DNA of 64,000 nt from Chlorophyllum brunneum (taxonomy: Eukaryota; Basidiomycota; Agaricomycetes; Agaricales; Agaricaceae). Of the stretch, positions 48,207-59,890 are shown one piece after another. The notes below the pieces were generated by a model. That model saw only the letters and a program-made list of their open reading frames with translations, ran no database searches and was not told the origin of the DNA. Every line of letters begins with the position of its first letter. Position 1 is the stretch's first letter. The stretch lies in the NCBI GenBank assembly GCA_963576785.1, contig OY756146.1, positions 2,046,001-2,110,000 on the forward strand, written 5' to 3'. Both the position numbers and the translations under genes were made by a program.

Positions 48207-48763
48207 TCAGGTTCTACCAGCAACGGAAAAATAGAATTGTTGGCGACGCCGAAGTAGGAACGCAAACCCCGACACCCGGAACGGTAGGTCTTTCTGAGCG
48301 TAGGAAGGATTTTTTGGCACTACTGTCAATGATCTCGATGATATCATCCACACGGCTTCCCAATTCATACTCGACGCCCAATGGTTGATTTTTCCTGCAA
48401 TAGCAAGTACTCTCGGCAGTCTGAATAACTGAAGGCTGGGCGTACGTTTTTCGCTACTTGTTGTATCCCGTTGATCAATAGCCCTGTACAGTACCCCTTT
48501 GAATTGAATCGCATTCACCTTTTCAGTAGTCAAAGTGTTGGGCCCCGTCCTTAACCCGACAACTGTAGGCGAGGCAGGTGGCAATATTTTTTGTAGGAGG
48601 AGTGAGGAAGCTTGAAAATGTGAGGTATCCAGTGCGGAAATTTCCCGTTTCCAAGACACTGGCTGAGGGAGGTTTGTCCTATTGTAGAGAATGACGAAGG
48701 CTCAATGTACACGCCGCAAACCGGGAGTTTGATGAGTTCCACGAAACGGACGTTCGATGGCAT
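48207..48763 (-). other. Unrecognised open frames on the minus strand
   Basis: Two overlapping frames, MPSNVRFVELIKLPVCGVYI from 48763 and a 150-codon frame from 48659 (VLYRAIDQRDTTSSEKRTP), could be joined by a frame change near 48655. No domain was recognised and the position lies next to a pseudogene. It may be chance or a remnant. Confidence 0.2.
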
Positions 48764-49315
48764 GTTTACATCAATCTACCACCCGTACATCCTCATCTGG
48801 CATGGGTATCTAATAGCCAGAATGACTGACGTTTATTAGGTCTTTGGAGTGCGCTATTGCCTTTTCATGCGCCTTGCAGAAACCCTCACCCGCTTCTGCC
48901 TCAACCTCATGCTGGGATACATCTCTGTTGGTCGGCGTCTCTGTGGGTCGCTCTCCGGAGCCGTTCACTGCATGTCAAGCTTTTAAGCATCGCTGTCACG
49001 ATTTTAGGGCCCTTTGTATGGCAAGACTGGCATACGTCATTGTTGTTGTCCCATAGCTCACCTCGCTTACTATACTTTACCTTGAAGATATTGTGCCCAC
49101 GGGTCGCTCTCCTCGTTAATAACCTCACCACAAAGATTTTGGGTCCCAAGGAAAATCGTAGTCTATGTCTTCATGTTACTGGTTTAAATGATTCTGTGCT
49201 TTATAGTGAATAGAGTTTGTACACAGAGAGTGTTCAAAACGTCGATACTTGTGATCCAAAAAACAGAGCCAATACTTTCTTGATTATCTCGGGATTTTGC
49301 TCTTGAACACATCGG

Positions 49316-49746
49316 GTTTCGAGCGGATCTTAATTATCCCTGGACGACCATGCTCCGGTGCGACTTGCCATCCGTCGTCACCACCACACGGGGGGTTCCT
49401 GCACCACGATAGCGCGTATTGAACCATCTGATTTCTATTTAGTCAGATAGCAGCTCATTACACACTCTACATAACGGAACGGTTCTATCCACTCCACTAC
49501 AACATTGACCCACTACAAATGCACGAACCATATGATAATGGGAAGTAGTCGACGGCGAACACGGACGTGGAGAAAGGAAGGTATGACGGAATATGCCTTA
49601 GCCTTTGATCAACCTGCTCTTTGATTTCCGTTGAACATCAGTCTCCCACCCCACATTTTGTTGATAAGGTATGGAACGTTGAATCCATCTGTTCACCGAG
49701 AAGCATTGTCGAGTTCTTCGGAGTAGAAGATGGATTGATGCATACG
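49316..49746. repeat. Direct repeat, copy B
   Basis: Second copy of the ~400 bp repeat found at 45880-46285, in the same orientation. The start-codon region of copy A corresponds here to GATGGATTGATGC near 49727, where the codons after ATG are broken by TGA. No kinase-like exons follow before the ITP pyrophosphatase gene, so copy B is a truncated relic. Confidence 0.75.
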
Positions 49747-49966
49747 TTGGGTGAAGATAAGATAAGATAACCCCTTTGAACGCAATCGATCCAGACTGAC
49801 AAGGATCTCTGAAATCGAAACTCCATCTAGCCTCAAGTTATCCACTCTATCCATCTTAATAATCAAGTTATTCAAAGTAAGATATGACTCTATACGACTT
49901 ACAGATACCACCATCTCAAATTTCCACTGCAAACCAAGCATTCTCATTTTTGAACCCTCGAAACCC

Positions 49967-50820
49967 ATGTCTTCTCGCAAACCACTCAGTACGTCCTCCC
50001 CCTTCAAACGTCACAAATTTTTTCTTATACAGTAAATTAGCTTTCGTCACTGGGAACGCCAACAAACTCAAAGAAGTCAAACAAATTCTATCCTCCAGCC
50101 CCAACCCAATCGAAATTATCTCTCAAAACCTCGACAGTTCAGTTCATTCCCCCTCATCCCAACTCTCATCTCAACAACCCTTCAAATAGTACCCGAAGTT
50201 CAAGGAACAACTCAAGAAGTAGCGATCGCAAAATGCAAACGCGCAGCCGAACTCGTACGCCCCCACGCCCCCACTTAACATCGGTCTTCTTTTTATTTTA
50301 TACCCTCTCTAGGTTGGTGGACCATGTATAACAGAAGATACCGCTCTAGGATTCAAAGCTCTCAACGGCCTCCCAGGTCCCTACATCAAATACTTCCTCA
50401 AAGAACTCGGTCACGAAGGTCTCAACACCCTTCTCATCGGTTTCTCAACCAAAGAAGCAGAAGCAATATGTACATTTGCATATTCATCCGGACCTGGTAA
50501 AAAAAAAAATCTTCTTAGTTTGATTTCGGTTTGATATTGATGCTTGTGTATGATATAGGTACAGAACCGATAATTTTCGAAGGCCGAACTGAGGGTATGA
50601 TCGTACCCGCTCGAGGATCTGGGAATTTTGGTTGGGATGCGTGTTTCGAACCGCTTGGTACTGGATTAACGTAGGTTTGAAACGATGGTTTTGTTGGATG
50701 TTACTAATTAGGAACAGGTATGCTGAGATGCATTGTGAACAGAAGAATAAACTTTCGCATCGGTACAAGGCTCTCGATAAACTCAGAAATTTCTTGCAGA
50801 CGTTACCGGAGGAATCATAA
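49967..50820 (+). CDS. HAM1: Inosine triphosphate pyrophosphatase (HAM1/ITPA)
   Basis: Cleaves non-canonical nucleotides such as ITP, dITP and XTP to monophosphates, keeping them out of DNA and RNA (family knowledge). Exon 1 is only 22 nt (49967-49988), encoding MSSRKPL. After an intron ending at 50040 comes [17 protein letters not shown], the family's Ser/Thr-x-N-x-x-K motif. Later exons read [92 protein letters not shown] and the end [18 protein letters not shown], with the stop at 50818-50820. All substrate-binding blocks are present. An alternative reading starting at 49884 runs through the first intron and is less likely. Confidence 0.93.
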
Positions 50821-51163
50821 ACGGGGGTCGTAGCATTTAGTTCAGCTTTTAGATAGATTTTTTCATCGCAATCACCGATTTGCTGTTCAGCGTTTCACTT
50901 GACACCCTCGAGCTTAATCGGAAGTAGAGAATGCAAACCCAAATTGTTCTATGTATGTGATTGTATATGCATGTACGTATGACGGTGTGTTTCTGTTATT
51001 ACTGAAAAGTATCCGAGGGGGGGTGAGTCGTGAGATCATGAGCGAATAAACATTACAACAACATTGTCAACAATTCCAACAACACCCAACAACGACGAAA
51101 GCGGTAAGAAGGTAGAGGTGGGGGGATAAGGGAATAGTGGTGGTAATGGGGGTATAGGGTTCT
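50821..51163. other. Intergenic, tail-to-tail
   Basis: About 340 bp between convergent genes; likely two 3' UTRs. Nothing else seen. Confidence 0.5.
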
Positions 51164-51826
51164 CTAGACAGCAGCGACAGAGGGAAGCCTCAAGGTGCGC
51201 CAGCTAGCTTCGTCGACAACTTTGCTAGCATTCCTCTTCCTCTCAGCACCTGACCGACTTTGCCTTCTCTGCCAAGGCCGTTGTCTCTGTTGTTGCGACA
51301 ATTTGTCGGACAAAGGCTGTGGATGAGATTGTCTTATCGGCTTGTCGGTGGGGTGGGCCTGAGCCTCGGTCTTGGCTCGTACTCTCTCCTGAATGGCATG
51401 ATACTCTATCGCCTTCCTCATCTTCCTATTCATCACAATATCTGGCAACTCCTGCCTCACCCTCTCCCTCTGTTCCAACGAAATCAACTTGATTTCTGGA
51501 TCATGTGAGAGTTCAAGTAGTGTAGCTATGCTATACACTCGTGGTTCTATAACAATTGTGATTGTCAGGTTTTGTTACATTGACGACGAGATGTTGTAAG
51601 ACTAACTTGTTGAAGGTGATGTCGAGGAGACCAAAGTGCAAGTAGAAGATGCCTCTGAAGGAGTGGGCGACGGTGATCGTGGTGAAGTCGCATTACTCAA
51701 ACTCCGGCCCCTGCGATGTACCGGAACATATTTGGCCGGTGCAGGTACATGTGCAGCCGCAGCAGCATAACTAACAGCAGAAGCTGTTAAGACACTGTTG
51801 ACGCCAAAATCCACAGTAGAAGACAT
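51164..51826 (-). CDS. Small protein with an eIF4E-binding-like motif
   Basis: Not a family I can name. The minus-strand exon from 51826 encodes MSSTVDFGVNSVLTASAVSY, then KYVPVHRRGRSLSNA and a Ser/Pro-rich stretch. After a short intron (donor GTTAGT near 51608) the second exon reads KPRVYSIATLLELSHDPEIK. Here YSIATLL fits the canonical eIF4E-binding pattern Tyr-x4-Leu-hydrophobic, preceded by Arg-Val as in several 4E-binding proteins. The rest is basic and Gln/Arg-rich (LSQQQRQRPWQRRQSR), with a helical RMRKAIEYH-like segment, ending LRLPSVAAV at the stop 51164-51166. About 200 residues, largely disordered. A role in translation control is inferred from the motif alone. Confidence 0.6.
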
Positions 51827-52726
51827 GTCAAGGAGTAGTACGACGACGATTCAGAGAATCTGAAGAACAGGAGAGAAAGAGAGAGCAAGCCCGAGAGAGA
51901 GTAGAGGAGGGGAGGGCAGTGAGGATTGAAATCAATTGTGTGGGTGTTAAAATACCCAAAAGTGAGTCGATCACAACAGCAAATGCGATACAGGGCCATA
52001 TCAAGCGAGAATGGCGTGGAACACGATCACAGAGCGGAGAACGACGTGGCTAATACACGAATGTCACAGAACATTCCCGAACCACCCATATCAGGATTCC
52101 TTCCAGGCGCTTACACAGCCAAACCTCATTCGTCATCACTGTCACATACACATTGTCACCTGCCGGACCCGCTGTGCTCGACACATATGTCTACATGGGG
52201 ATCAACACACGGACAATGGGTATTTTGGGACCCTGGGGCCAGCGTCTCCGCAGCACGCAGCGGGTGTGGGTCTGTGCTTCCGCGCATTAGAAGACAGCTA
52301 GATACTGCTCCTCTTCGTTCTTACCGACTGCGGAATCTCGTGTAGACGCTGTACAGCCCCAAGCACATTTCCGTCTTCTCTCCCATTGCTGTGGGTGTCT
52401 TCTGCTTACAGTTCCCTGAATAATCCTGATCATGCGTTTAATCATGCATGCTCATGCTATGACACAGCCATAATAGCATAATACCACTACAGTGCTCACA
52501 CAACCTTGATGTCGAAGCAATGATCAGATCATTAGCAATCATGATCATGCGCGTGCAGCCCTGAAGAACAATGATTCGTAAGAGCCTGCAGAAATATATT
52601 ATGGGCATGAGCGGTGATAGCGTGCGAAGATGTAATTATAAGGTCTACAACAGCAACTCAAGAACGACGAAAATTTACCATAAATCGGTAACGCGCAATT
52701 TTCAGGTGGACAGACGGTCGATCCAT
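51827..52726. other. Intergenic, 900 bp, with palindrome cluster
   Basis: Upstream of the small 4E-motif gene and downstream of MAM33. A 139-codon plus-strand frame (51926-52345) is open but unmatched. The stretch 52425-52550 is unusually rich in TGATCA/GCATGC-type palindromes (listed separately). Confidence 0.4.
52519..52549. repeat. Short palindromes
   Basis: AATGATC-A-GATCATT (52519-52533) is a perfect 7-bp inverted repeat around one base, and CATGATCATG (52540-52549) is a perfect 10-bp palindrome. Related words (CTGATCATGCG near 52427, GCATGC near 52445) lie about 90 bp away. Confidence 0.6.
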
Positions 52727-54060
52727 CTAGAGGTCAATGAAAGACTTGACCCTACCCAGCCATTTCACGTACTCCTGTAAAGGAACAATGAGCAAACCCA
52801 CAAAACACTAATAACGATGAACCATGTACCTTCTGCTCCTTGATTTCAGCGTACTGAGGAATAAAGTGGGCAAGCGTATCATTGACGCCCCTCTCCCGTA
52901 AGAAGTTCTCAAACTCATCCTGCACAGCAACATCCAGAGTTTCAAATTGCGGGCCAATGTAGAACGCGCGCCTCTTCCAATCAGATTCGGCAGTCAACTC
53001 CGTTCCAACCTTGGCATCATCATAGAACGAGATGTTGTCCACAATAAAATGACCATCTTCAACCACCATATCGAGATTGAGGGCACCTGGCCCATTAGAC
53101 TTAAAACACACATCAGTTCCGTTTAGTGAAGCGAAGTCATATATATAGCAGATCAAAGTTACCTTGGTGATGCTCAACGAAGCCCGGAGGGGGTAATCAT
53201 TACCCTCGCTTTCGGCTTCCTCTCCTTCCTCGGCATTATAGCCCTCATCGAGCCGCTCGATGTCGGCAATAGAGAAAATCAAACGGATACTAACAGAGAA
53301 ATCAAGTTGGTCAGCACATGCAATAAACGACCGCGAGGCACGCCTTCTCGGAGGTTCAAGTCTCGGGGATAGAGACCCAACATGAACCCCTAACCGAAGG
53401 CCCGAAAAAATGACGGCAGGGGATGTTGAAATGAAGGATATACATACTTTTCATTGCCGAACTTCCGGGTTAGTGTAACTTCTTCGTGACCCGCAGTATC
53501 CTCAATCTGATAGTGCCATGTCAGTAACCTGGTAACAACTCCGGATAATGAAGAGAGCAGAGAAGAAAAATAAATAAATAAGAATGTGGCCTAATGATGA
53601 GCTAAGACTCGGTCGGGGTAAGTGGCGTCGCGAGAAATAGGTAATACGGAGGAGGCGGGACAAGCACGAGTAAAACCACTCACCGCCCATACACCTTGTT
53701 CCTTAAAATCCTTCAAGAACTGAGGGACTTCCTCCAAAGCACCACCCGTCTCCTTCTCATAATTCAACTCTTCCTGAAGCTTCTGCGAAAGCACAACATC
53801 CGCTAACCAAAACAAAAAAGTTTGTGAGTAAAAAACTCTTCCGTCTGTTATCACAAGATAATTAATTACTTACAAGCACCCTCATTGAACCTCCTTGCAG
53901 AGTTCGCAAATCCCCTCGCAGCAATAGTTCTTGACGCTTGTGCAGAAGCAAGTGACGCGACACGCATACCCGCAACACGAGGTACAGCAGTTGCAGTACA
54001 AAGCGTACGACGCGCAACGAACGGAGTAGCGAGTTGACGAAGAGCACGAATAGTAGACAT
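52727..54060 (-). CDS. MAM33: Mitochondrial acidic protein MAM33 (p32/gC1qBP family)
   Basis: A mitochondrial-matrix acidic protein that forms a doughnut-shaped trimer and supports mitochondrial translation and respiration (family knowledge). The minus-strand start at 54060 gives MSTIRALRQLATPFVARRTL, an Arg-rich presequence typical of mitochondrial import, up to about residue 60. After an intron come LSQKLQEELNYEKETGG and VPQFLKDFKEQGVWA, then EDTAGHEEVTLTRKFGNEK, RLIFSIADIERLDEGYN, an acidic loop (EEGEEAESEGND) and GPGALNLDMVVEDGHFIVD. The last long exon has RRAFYIGPQFETLDVAVQDE, FENFLRERGVNDTLAHFIPQ and YAEIKEQK, and a final exon gives EYVKWLGRVKSFIDL with the stop at 52727-52729. All family blocks are present. 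Confidence 0.92.
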
Positions 54061-54910
54061 GTGTCTTTAGAACAAAAAAAAACCTAGAACGGGAAATAAC
54101 GAGGTTAGTATTGGTGTTAAGAAACTTTTGACGTTGTTCCACCGTTACTTCTAGTTGAAGCGGAGAAGAACACTGTATATGGAATGATAAATGGAAGACA
54201 TACCGAAGTGGTGGGAAGAGAATTGAAAGGTGGTGAATGGAGCAGTCAAGTACTGAGGCGCCCTAGAAACACCCTATTGCAAAATTTAGCGTGACGTCAC
54301 GTGCCTCTTCCCCCTAGATCCAAGTCAGCCCTATTGCTTAGATTTTTTTCAACGCTTTTTTTTGGACAAGAGACAAAAAAAAAAAAGTGGGGTGACGCTC
54401 AGCATTATACTTCTCATGAGCCTTTACTTTCAGGGTTTAACACCTCGGAGGTGCGCTACTGGAGTTCGACTTATCGATTAACGTTCTAGGATGGTAAGCG
54501 CCGCTATATATGTGACTATATCCACACAAATCCCAATACAGGTTGTGTCTCCCTTCTGAGCCCAGACCCCGTCCAGCACTTTCCCTTGCGCCCAGCCAGG
54601 AACGCGAGGCGCCATCACACGTGTTATCCACCAAACCGCTCTGTCGGCGGAGCAAGGGTGGGGAGGCGTCGCCGGCTTCTTTATTTCGATTGACCGTGAA
54701 CCACACAAACTATTTTGTATTGATCCAAAGAATCAGCGTGATGCTCCATGTGGCTCCAGACCGCAACGTATCAACAGGATTGTGATGAACTTTTGATGGA
54801 ACTTGCTGATTCGAGTTTCCAGACTGAGAACAGGGATTCCAGGACGGGAACACATGGCCATCATTTTTTTTTCTATATGAACAGGCTTTAACCCTAACCA
54901 CCTTCGTGCC
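54061..54910. other. Divergent intergenic region, 850 bp
   Basis: Separates MAM33 (minus) from the twin-NACHT gene (plus) and marks the border of the accessory cluster. Short A and T tracts lie at 54345-54387. No gene recognised. Confidence 0.45.
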
Positions 54911-57844
54911 ATGAAACGACTTCAAATCAAGCTTCCGAAAGGCAAGAAGGAGGGAGGAGGAGGGTATAAGTCGATCGATGCTGTCTCTAACAGTAGGGAG
55001 CAGCGTTCGGGACCGAATTCTGGTACGTTCGCACCCTTCTACTGTCTGACAACCTCATATCCACCTCGCAATATCATTAGCCATCACAGTTCTACACGGA
55101 AGAGTTATCGATGGGGTTGAACTGGACCCTCCCAACAGTCAACCATTCCCAACTAGATGTCACCCCGAAACCCGAAAAACCCTCAGAGCAAAGCTCACCA
55201 TGTGGCTCGACAACCCCGATAGAAATGACGGCCTGTTTTGCGTAACGGGCCCAGTTTGTATTGGCAAAACCGCAGTGGCGAAGACTATTGCGGATTACTG
55301 TCAACAGTCGGGCAGACTTGGAGCCGCTTTGTTCTTGACCCACAACAACCATAACGATGACGCGTCACGAGTCATCATTACTCTAGCCCACCAACTCGCT
55401 CAGCGCAACAGTAGCTTTTGTCAGGCCATTGTTGAGGCTTTGAAGAAAAATCCCCAGATTTTTGAAAGCGATCTGGCTAAACAGTTTTCACACCTCATCG
55501 CCGTACCATCCAAGGCCTTCAAAAAATGGAGTCCCTTTGGAAAACAAGAAGCACCGGTGATCATCTTGGATGGACTCGACCAATGCGAAAATCCTTATAA
55601 CCTGCTCCATCTTCTCGAGCTCATCAGCGACTTCATTCACCGTCAGCACAACAAATCCCCCTTCAAGTGGATTGTTTTCTGTCGCCCGATACCACAGTGG
55701 AGAAATATCTTTTTGAGGAAAACCACTCGGCATGAAACATTGTCCGTCGACGATGTGGGAGCTGTGACTGACGTCGCGAACTACATCCTTCGTGATGGTT
55801 TTCATGACATCCGCAATCGATTTCCAGGATTGCTCAATGGCGAGAATTGGCCACCGGATTATCAACGCAGGCGACTGGTACGAGCGGCTTCCGGTTTCTT
55901 CATGTACGCTCAATGCATTATCCAATTCATTGGAGATGAACGCATCCACGATCCGAAATCCCAGTTAAACATTTGCATAGACTTCCTCGATAACCCACAT
56001 TGGCCTAGAGAAAACAATCCTTTTTCAGTGCTCCATTTCATATATCAACGTATCCTCTCCGACATCGATCCTGACGCTCTTTCGGAGGCGATTCGAGTTC
56101 TTGGTCTGTCTGCGTACTCGCAGAGTGAGACACAACAAAGCACTCTGACAATTGTTCAATCTCTTAATGTTGAGTTACCAATGCTCTACGGAAGGCTTGA
56201 TGGCCTGCGCTCTGTCTTTGCTGCGCCACTCGACGAAGCCCCTGCGGAACACATTGCATTCTTCCATTCCTCCTTTGTCGACTTTCTTAAATATCGAATA
56301 AATCCTTCGAAGGTTCCGCTGGGTGGTGCCCAGGATCCCAATCATCCAGGGAGTATAAGTGGAGACCTTGGTATGTCTTCTTCGTCTTGAGGTCAAATCG
56401 CTACCAACTGACTTTTTCCCCTCCCGAAGCTCTGGTAATTTTATCGCCTACGGTAATGAAAGGCTCAGAAATTGACTCTACCATTCGACAACCGCTTCCG
56501 AGATGTCATCGGGGGACGAGGCAATTATTCAGAGGAAGGGTATCAACATGGCTCGCCGATATGAATCGCGAAGAACACATGTTATGGGTTACAGGTCCAG
56601 CGGGAGCAGGCAAATCAACAATTGCCCAGAATCTCGCGGAATATTGTCAGAACACGGGCCGTTTGGGAGCCGCTGTCTTTTTGTCTCCTGTAGTTGACGG
56701 GTATGATGACGCTCGGCGGCTCCTCCCTACTCTGGCTTATCAACTTGCCGTCCAGTACCCAGACTATAAAACCCTCGTCAACATGTCTTTAATGAATGAT
56801 CCGTGTACCCTAGAGAAGGACATCCGCTCCCAGTTTACTGACTTCATTACCAAACCGTTGGAGGTGCTACAACAAGGACAACGGTTCTATAGTACCGCGA
56901 ATCCACTGGTAATTGTCCTGGACGGGTTGGATCAGTGTGGGAGTAGGGCCGAGCAGATAGAGTTAATCAACCTGCTGGTTGGGTTTACTCAGCGATCCAG
57001 TGCCTCTCCAGGTCTTCTATGGATCATATGTTGTCGACCAGAACCGCATTTCAAGAAAATGCTCCAAAGGATGGATGTTCAATGCGCTTACAAGCACGAG
57101 GAATTGTCCTTAGACGGTATCGATGCTCGTGACGATGTAGAGCAGATGCTTCGCGACGGTTTTCACAATATTCGCAGGCAATACATATATCGCTTTGGCC
57201 CTACTGAGATCTGGCCTACGGATATACATTGGCTCCGTTTGCGAGACATGTCAGTAGGCTTTCTCATGTTTGCGTCTTGCATTCTTCGTTTTGTAGGAGA
57301 TGAAGACCAAAGGGATCCTAGGGCAATGTTGGAGCTCGCCTTACAACTGGTCGACGATTCGTTGGTGCCACACGCACTTCATCCTTTCCATGCCCTCGAC
57401 TCACTCTATGAACAAATCGTCATCTCCATTAATCTCCATAATCTTCCAACTGCCATTCGCATTCTAAGTTTGTGCACGCACCATTCTGCTAGTGGACTCA
57501 CTGTTCAGAACATTATGGATGTTCTTCATATCGATCGAGCTGCATTCGATAGTGCCTTGGATGGTTTGCACTCTGTGTTGAAGATACCCCCACGTGGAAA
57601 TAACGACGAACGAGTCAGGTTTTACCATTCCTCGTTTTCCGACTTTCTTAGAGACCCGCAACGTTCAGGTCAGATTGCTCGTCAGATCACGGAAGATCAA
57701 GAAATACCCCCGCGTCCGTTGAATCGACCACCAGCGAGTGTCACCTTGGCGGACCCGGCCATAGAATACGTACCACGCGCATCTGGCTCCGGTAGCGCCC
57801 CAGATGTACCCATCAGAAGGCCTGATGACAGGGGAGGTAGTTAA
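54911..57844 (+). CDS. Twin-NACHT STAND NTPase
   Basis: Probable signal-transducing ATPase of the fungal NLR-like class; its trigger is unknown. Exons 54911-55022, 55090-56370 and 56430-57844 join in frame (935 residues) across introns of 67 and 59 bp. Residues 1-37 are basic and Gly-rich (MKRLQIKLPKGKKEGGGG). Module 1: TRCHPETRK at 59-67, Walker A GPVCIGKT at 91-98, LGAALFL, Walker B VIILDGLDQC at 194-203, FCRP near 235, LYGRLDGLRSVF and HSSFVDFL. Module 2 repeats the order: PRCHRGTRQ, Walker A GPAGAGKS at 520-527, Walker B VIVLDGLDQC at 625-634, CCRPEPHF, and HSSFSDFL before a Pro-rich tail. Both nucleotide sites look intact. No WD40, ankyrin, TPR or known effector domain was seen. If the third exon is not spliced in, two adjacent single-NACHT genes result; the first would then stop at 56388-56390. 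Confidence 0.78.
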
Positions 57845-58193
57845 GGAAAATGCGTATTATCTTAAGGGAGACGGTTTAGAGGGGAACCACAGAAGAGGAC
57901 GAAGAGGTAGCAATGAGTGAGCGACATTACATAGTTTTGGGCTCGAGTCCCAGTCCTTGGTGCGACCAATAGTTGCTTTTTGTGCCCTAGCTTCGACAAA
58001 GTCGAGTTCCATGCGTTACTGTGTTCAGTCGAAACTGAGACCTCTTGGAGTACCCCTTCCCATCAAGCCCATTAATAGCCATTAAACGCGAGTCATGTCC
58101 ATGTTTCAGAAAATATAGAGGAATTCGAGCATTTTGAAACGAAAATCTTACAGCAGCGAATAAATCAAGTGGCACGAACGGAGGAAGCCAGCG
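57845..58193. other. Intergenic, 350 bp
   Basis: Tail-to-tail gap between the twin-NACHT gene and the first kinase pseudogene. A T-arm-like string near 57930-57978 was checked and not accepted as a tRNA. Confidence 0.5.
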
Positions 58194-59890
58194 TTAAGAT
58201 AAAACTAGAAACGTTTCAGCTTTGATTTGGTATTCGAATCGGTATACTCGGAATAAGAATCTCAGTGCTTTTTGAGTACAAAAAGAAGAATGCATTAAAG
58301 TGGGAATTATAAGGAGGACAGCATGAGGCAGGATGCAATGCTGCCAGTCCAAAAGAGCATGCACTGCGAGGCTCGAAAATTTTTCCACCTCGCACGCCAC
58401 TACGTCAAAGAATCGATCGAGGATATTTTCAACCTTATCCAGATTGGTTGAGACTTCTTCGTTTTCCCCCATGGCATTCCGGAACTGCCGTGTCTCGCTT
58501 GCAGTTTTCTCTCGATCATCTACTTGGCCCCCGACAATGCCATGTATTTGCAACTCTTCCGAGATTTCCGTGCATTGCGGACGTTTTTCAGGTTCCAATG
58601 TCCAGGAACGGCTGACCAAACACCATATGAGGTCCTCGGTGGTTCCTGGGTTCAAGGTGAGGTCGAGCTGGGCGGGTTTTCTGCCTTCCATGAATGCTTT
58701 GAGGACCTGTAGATCACTCAGCTTATTGGATGGAGACTTCTCGGTCAGAACCCTTCCAGTTCGCGTTTAGTTCAGCACCATAGCCCTTTTCCAAGTGACG
58801 AAAACACGAACCTCGTAGAAGACACATCCTACGGCCCAAACGTCGCTTGTTTTGGTGGCACGGACACCTTCGTCCAGTAGCTCGGGCGCGGCCCAACGGG
58901 AAGAGAGGCCGTGAGTGCTGCTTGCAGCACTGGATCGTGCAAGTGTTTCGTCTATGCGTATAAGGCAAAGTCTGTAAGACACGCTCTCCCTGAATCATTC
59001 ACGAGGATGTTCGTCTGTGTTGCATGTTGAGCGGACACTCCTTTGCTAGATTATACTATGCATACCCCTTTCAGCGCACTGTGTATCATGTTCCGGCTGT
59101 GCAAGTATTCCAAGCCCATCGCAATATCGTAAATCTTCAGGGGAGGGATGAACGAAACAATCCAGTGTAAGATAATAAAAACACGCTCACAATGGGCGGA
59201 CAGGTGTGCATGGATCCTTCTTCAAGCATTCAACGATAGTACCATTGTTCATCCAGGGAGAAACAAGGCAAATTTCTCTGCGCCCTTCATTGCGATAGAA
59301 AACGCCGTAGAATGGGGCTATATTCGGATGATCGAGGTGTCCCCACAAAATGGCCTCCTTGAGGTAAATCTGGTGGTGGTAAAATGTGAATCAGAAGGAG
59401 AAATGAGGATAATCCAAACCTTGAGCATGGCATCTACGTCTGACTTCCCTGTTGGCGAACGGTCTTTAAGCAAAGGCTGGCTCCCTGTGTAGACATCGGA
59501 GAAGGTGCCACCATCAGTTCGATCACCGAAGACAATGTCCTTGAGAACATAGCAGTGAGGATAGAGTAACGAAGATCTAGAGAGCTTGTAGAGCCCAACG
59601 AGGCTACGCTCTTGAAGTCGAGGTATTTGGATTTCCGGTTGTAGCACAAGACTTTCAACCCCTGGGTTTTACACGTACGCGTGCGTCTTGTCCTGTCGAT
59701 GGGGAGAGCAACTCGGCTTCATCCTCATCGTTCTCTTTCTTTTCCTCTTCCAACGAAGGAAACGGCGACGACACATCTCCATCCTTATCCTCAGCATCTG
59801 ATTCAGTACATTTGTTGATGAGAGGAGGCACTGAAACAAGTTGTGGAAGTAATAATCGCCCAAGTAGACCTTCCGTACCATCATTTAATG
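58194..59890 (-). pseudogene. TKL-type protein kinase pseudogene, copy 1
   Basis: Minus strand. An acidic linker (DAEDKDGDVSSPFPSLEEEK, near 59800) precedes the kinase. The Gly loop is DGGTFSDVYTG (near 59505) with an intron after DAMLK. Then come YLKEAILWGHLDHPNIAPFY and REICLVSPWMNNGTI (59355-59225). The catalytic loop at 59081-59064 reads MIHSALKG instead of HGDLKG, so the catalytic Asp is lost. The DFG motif reads TDFA (near 58965) and runs into a TAG; the frame then shifts by one base before RSSAASSTHGLSSRWAAPEL. A further extra base lies at the acceptor near 58758, before VLTEKSPSNKLSDLQ. The C-lobe ends with PEKRPQCTEISEELQ and the stop is at 58194. An N-terminal extension may reach 60148 (minus frame MKISQNAVLSQGPVTALRKA). 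Confidence 0.72.

Noticed and set aside
51926..52345. 139-codon open frame on the plus strand
   Set aside because: Overlaps the promoter of the minus-strand gene at 51826; no recognised protein text and no supporting splice pattern.
57925..57980. tRNA-like T-arm (GGGCTCGAGTCCCA) followed by a CGACCA-like end
   Set aside because: No matching 5' acceptor strand, D-arm or anticodon arm could be found at the right distance.
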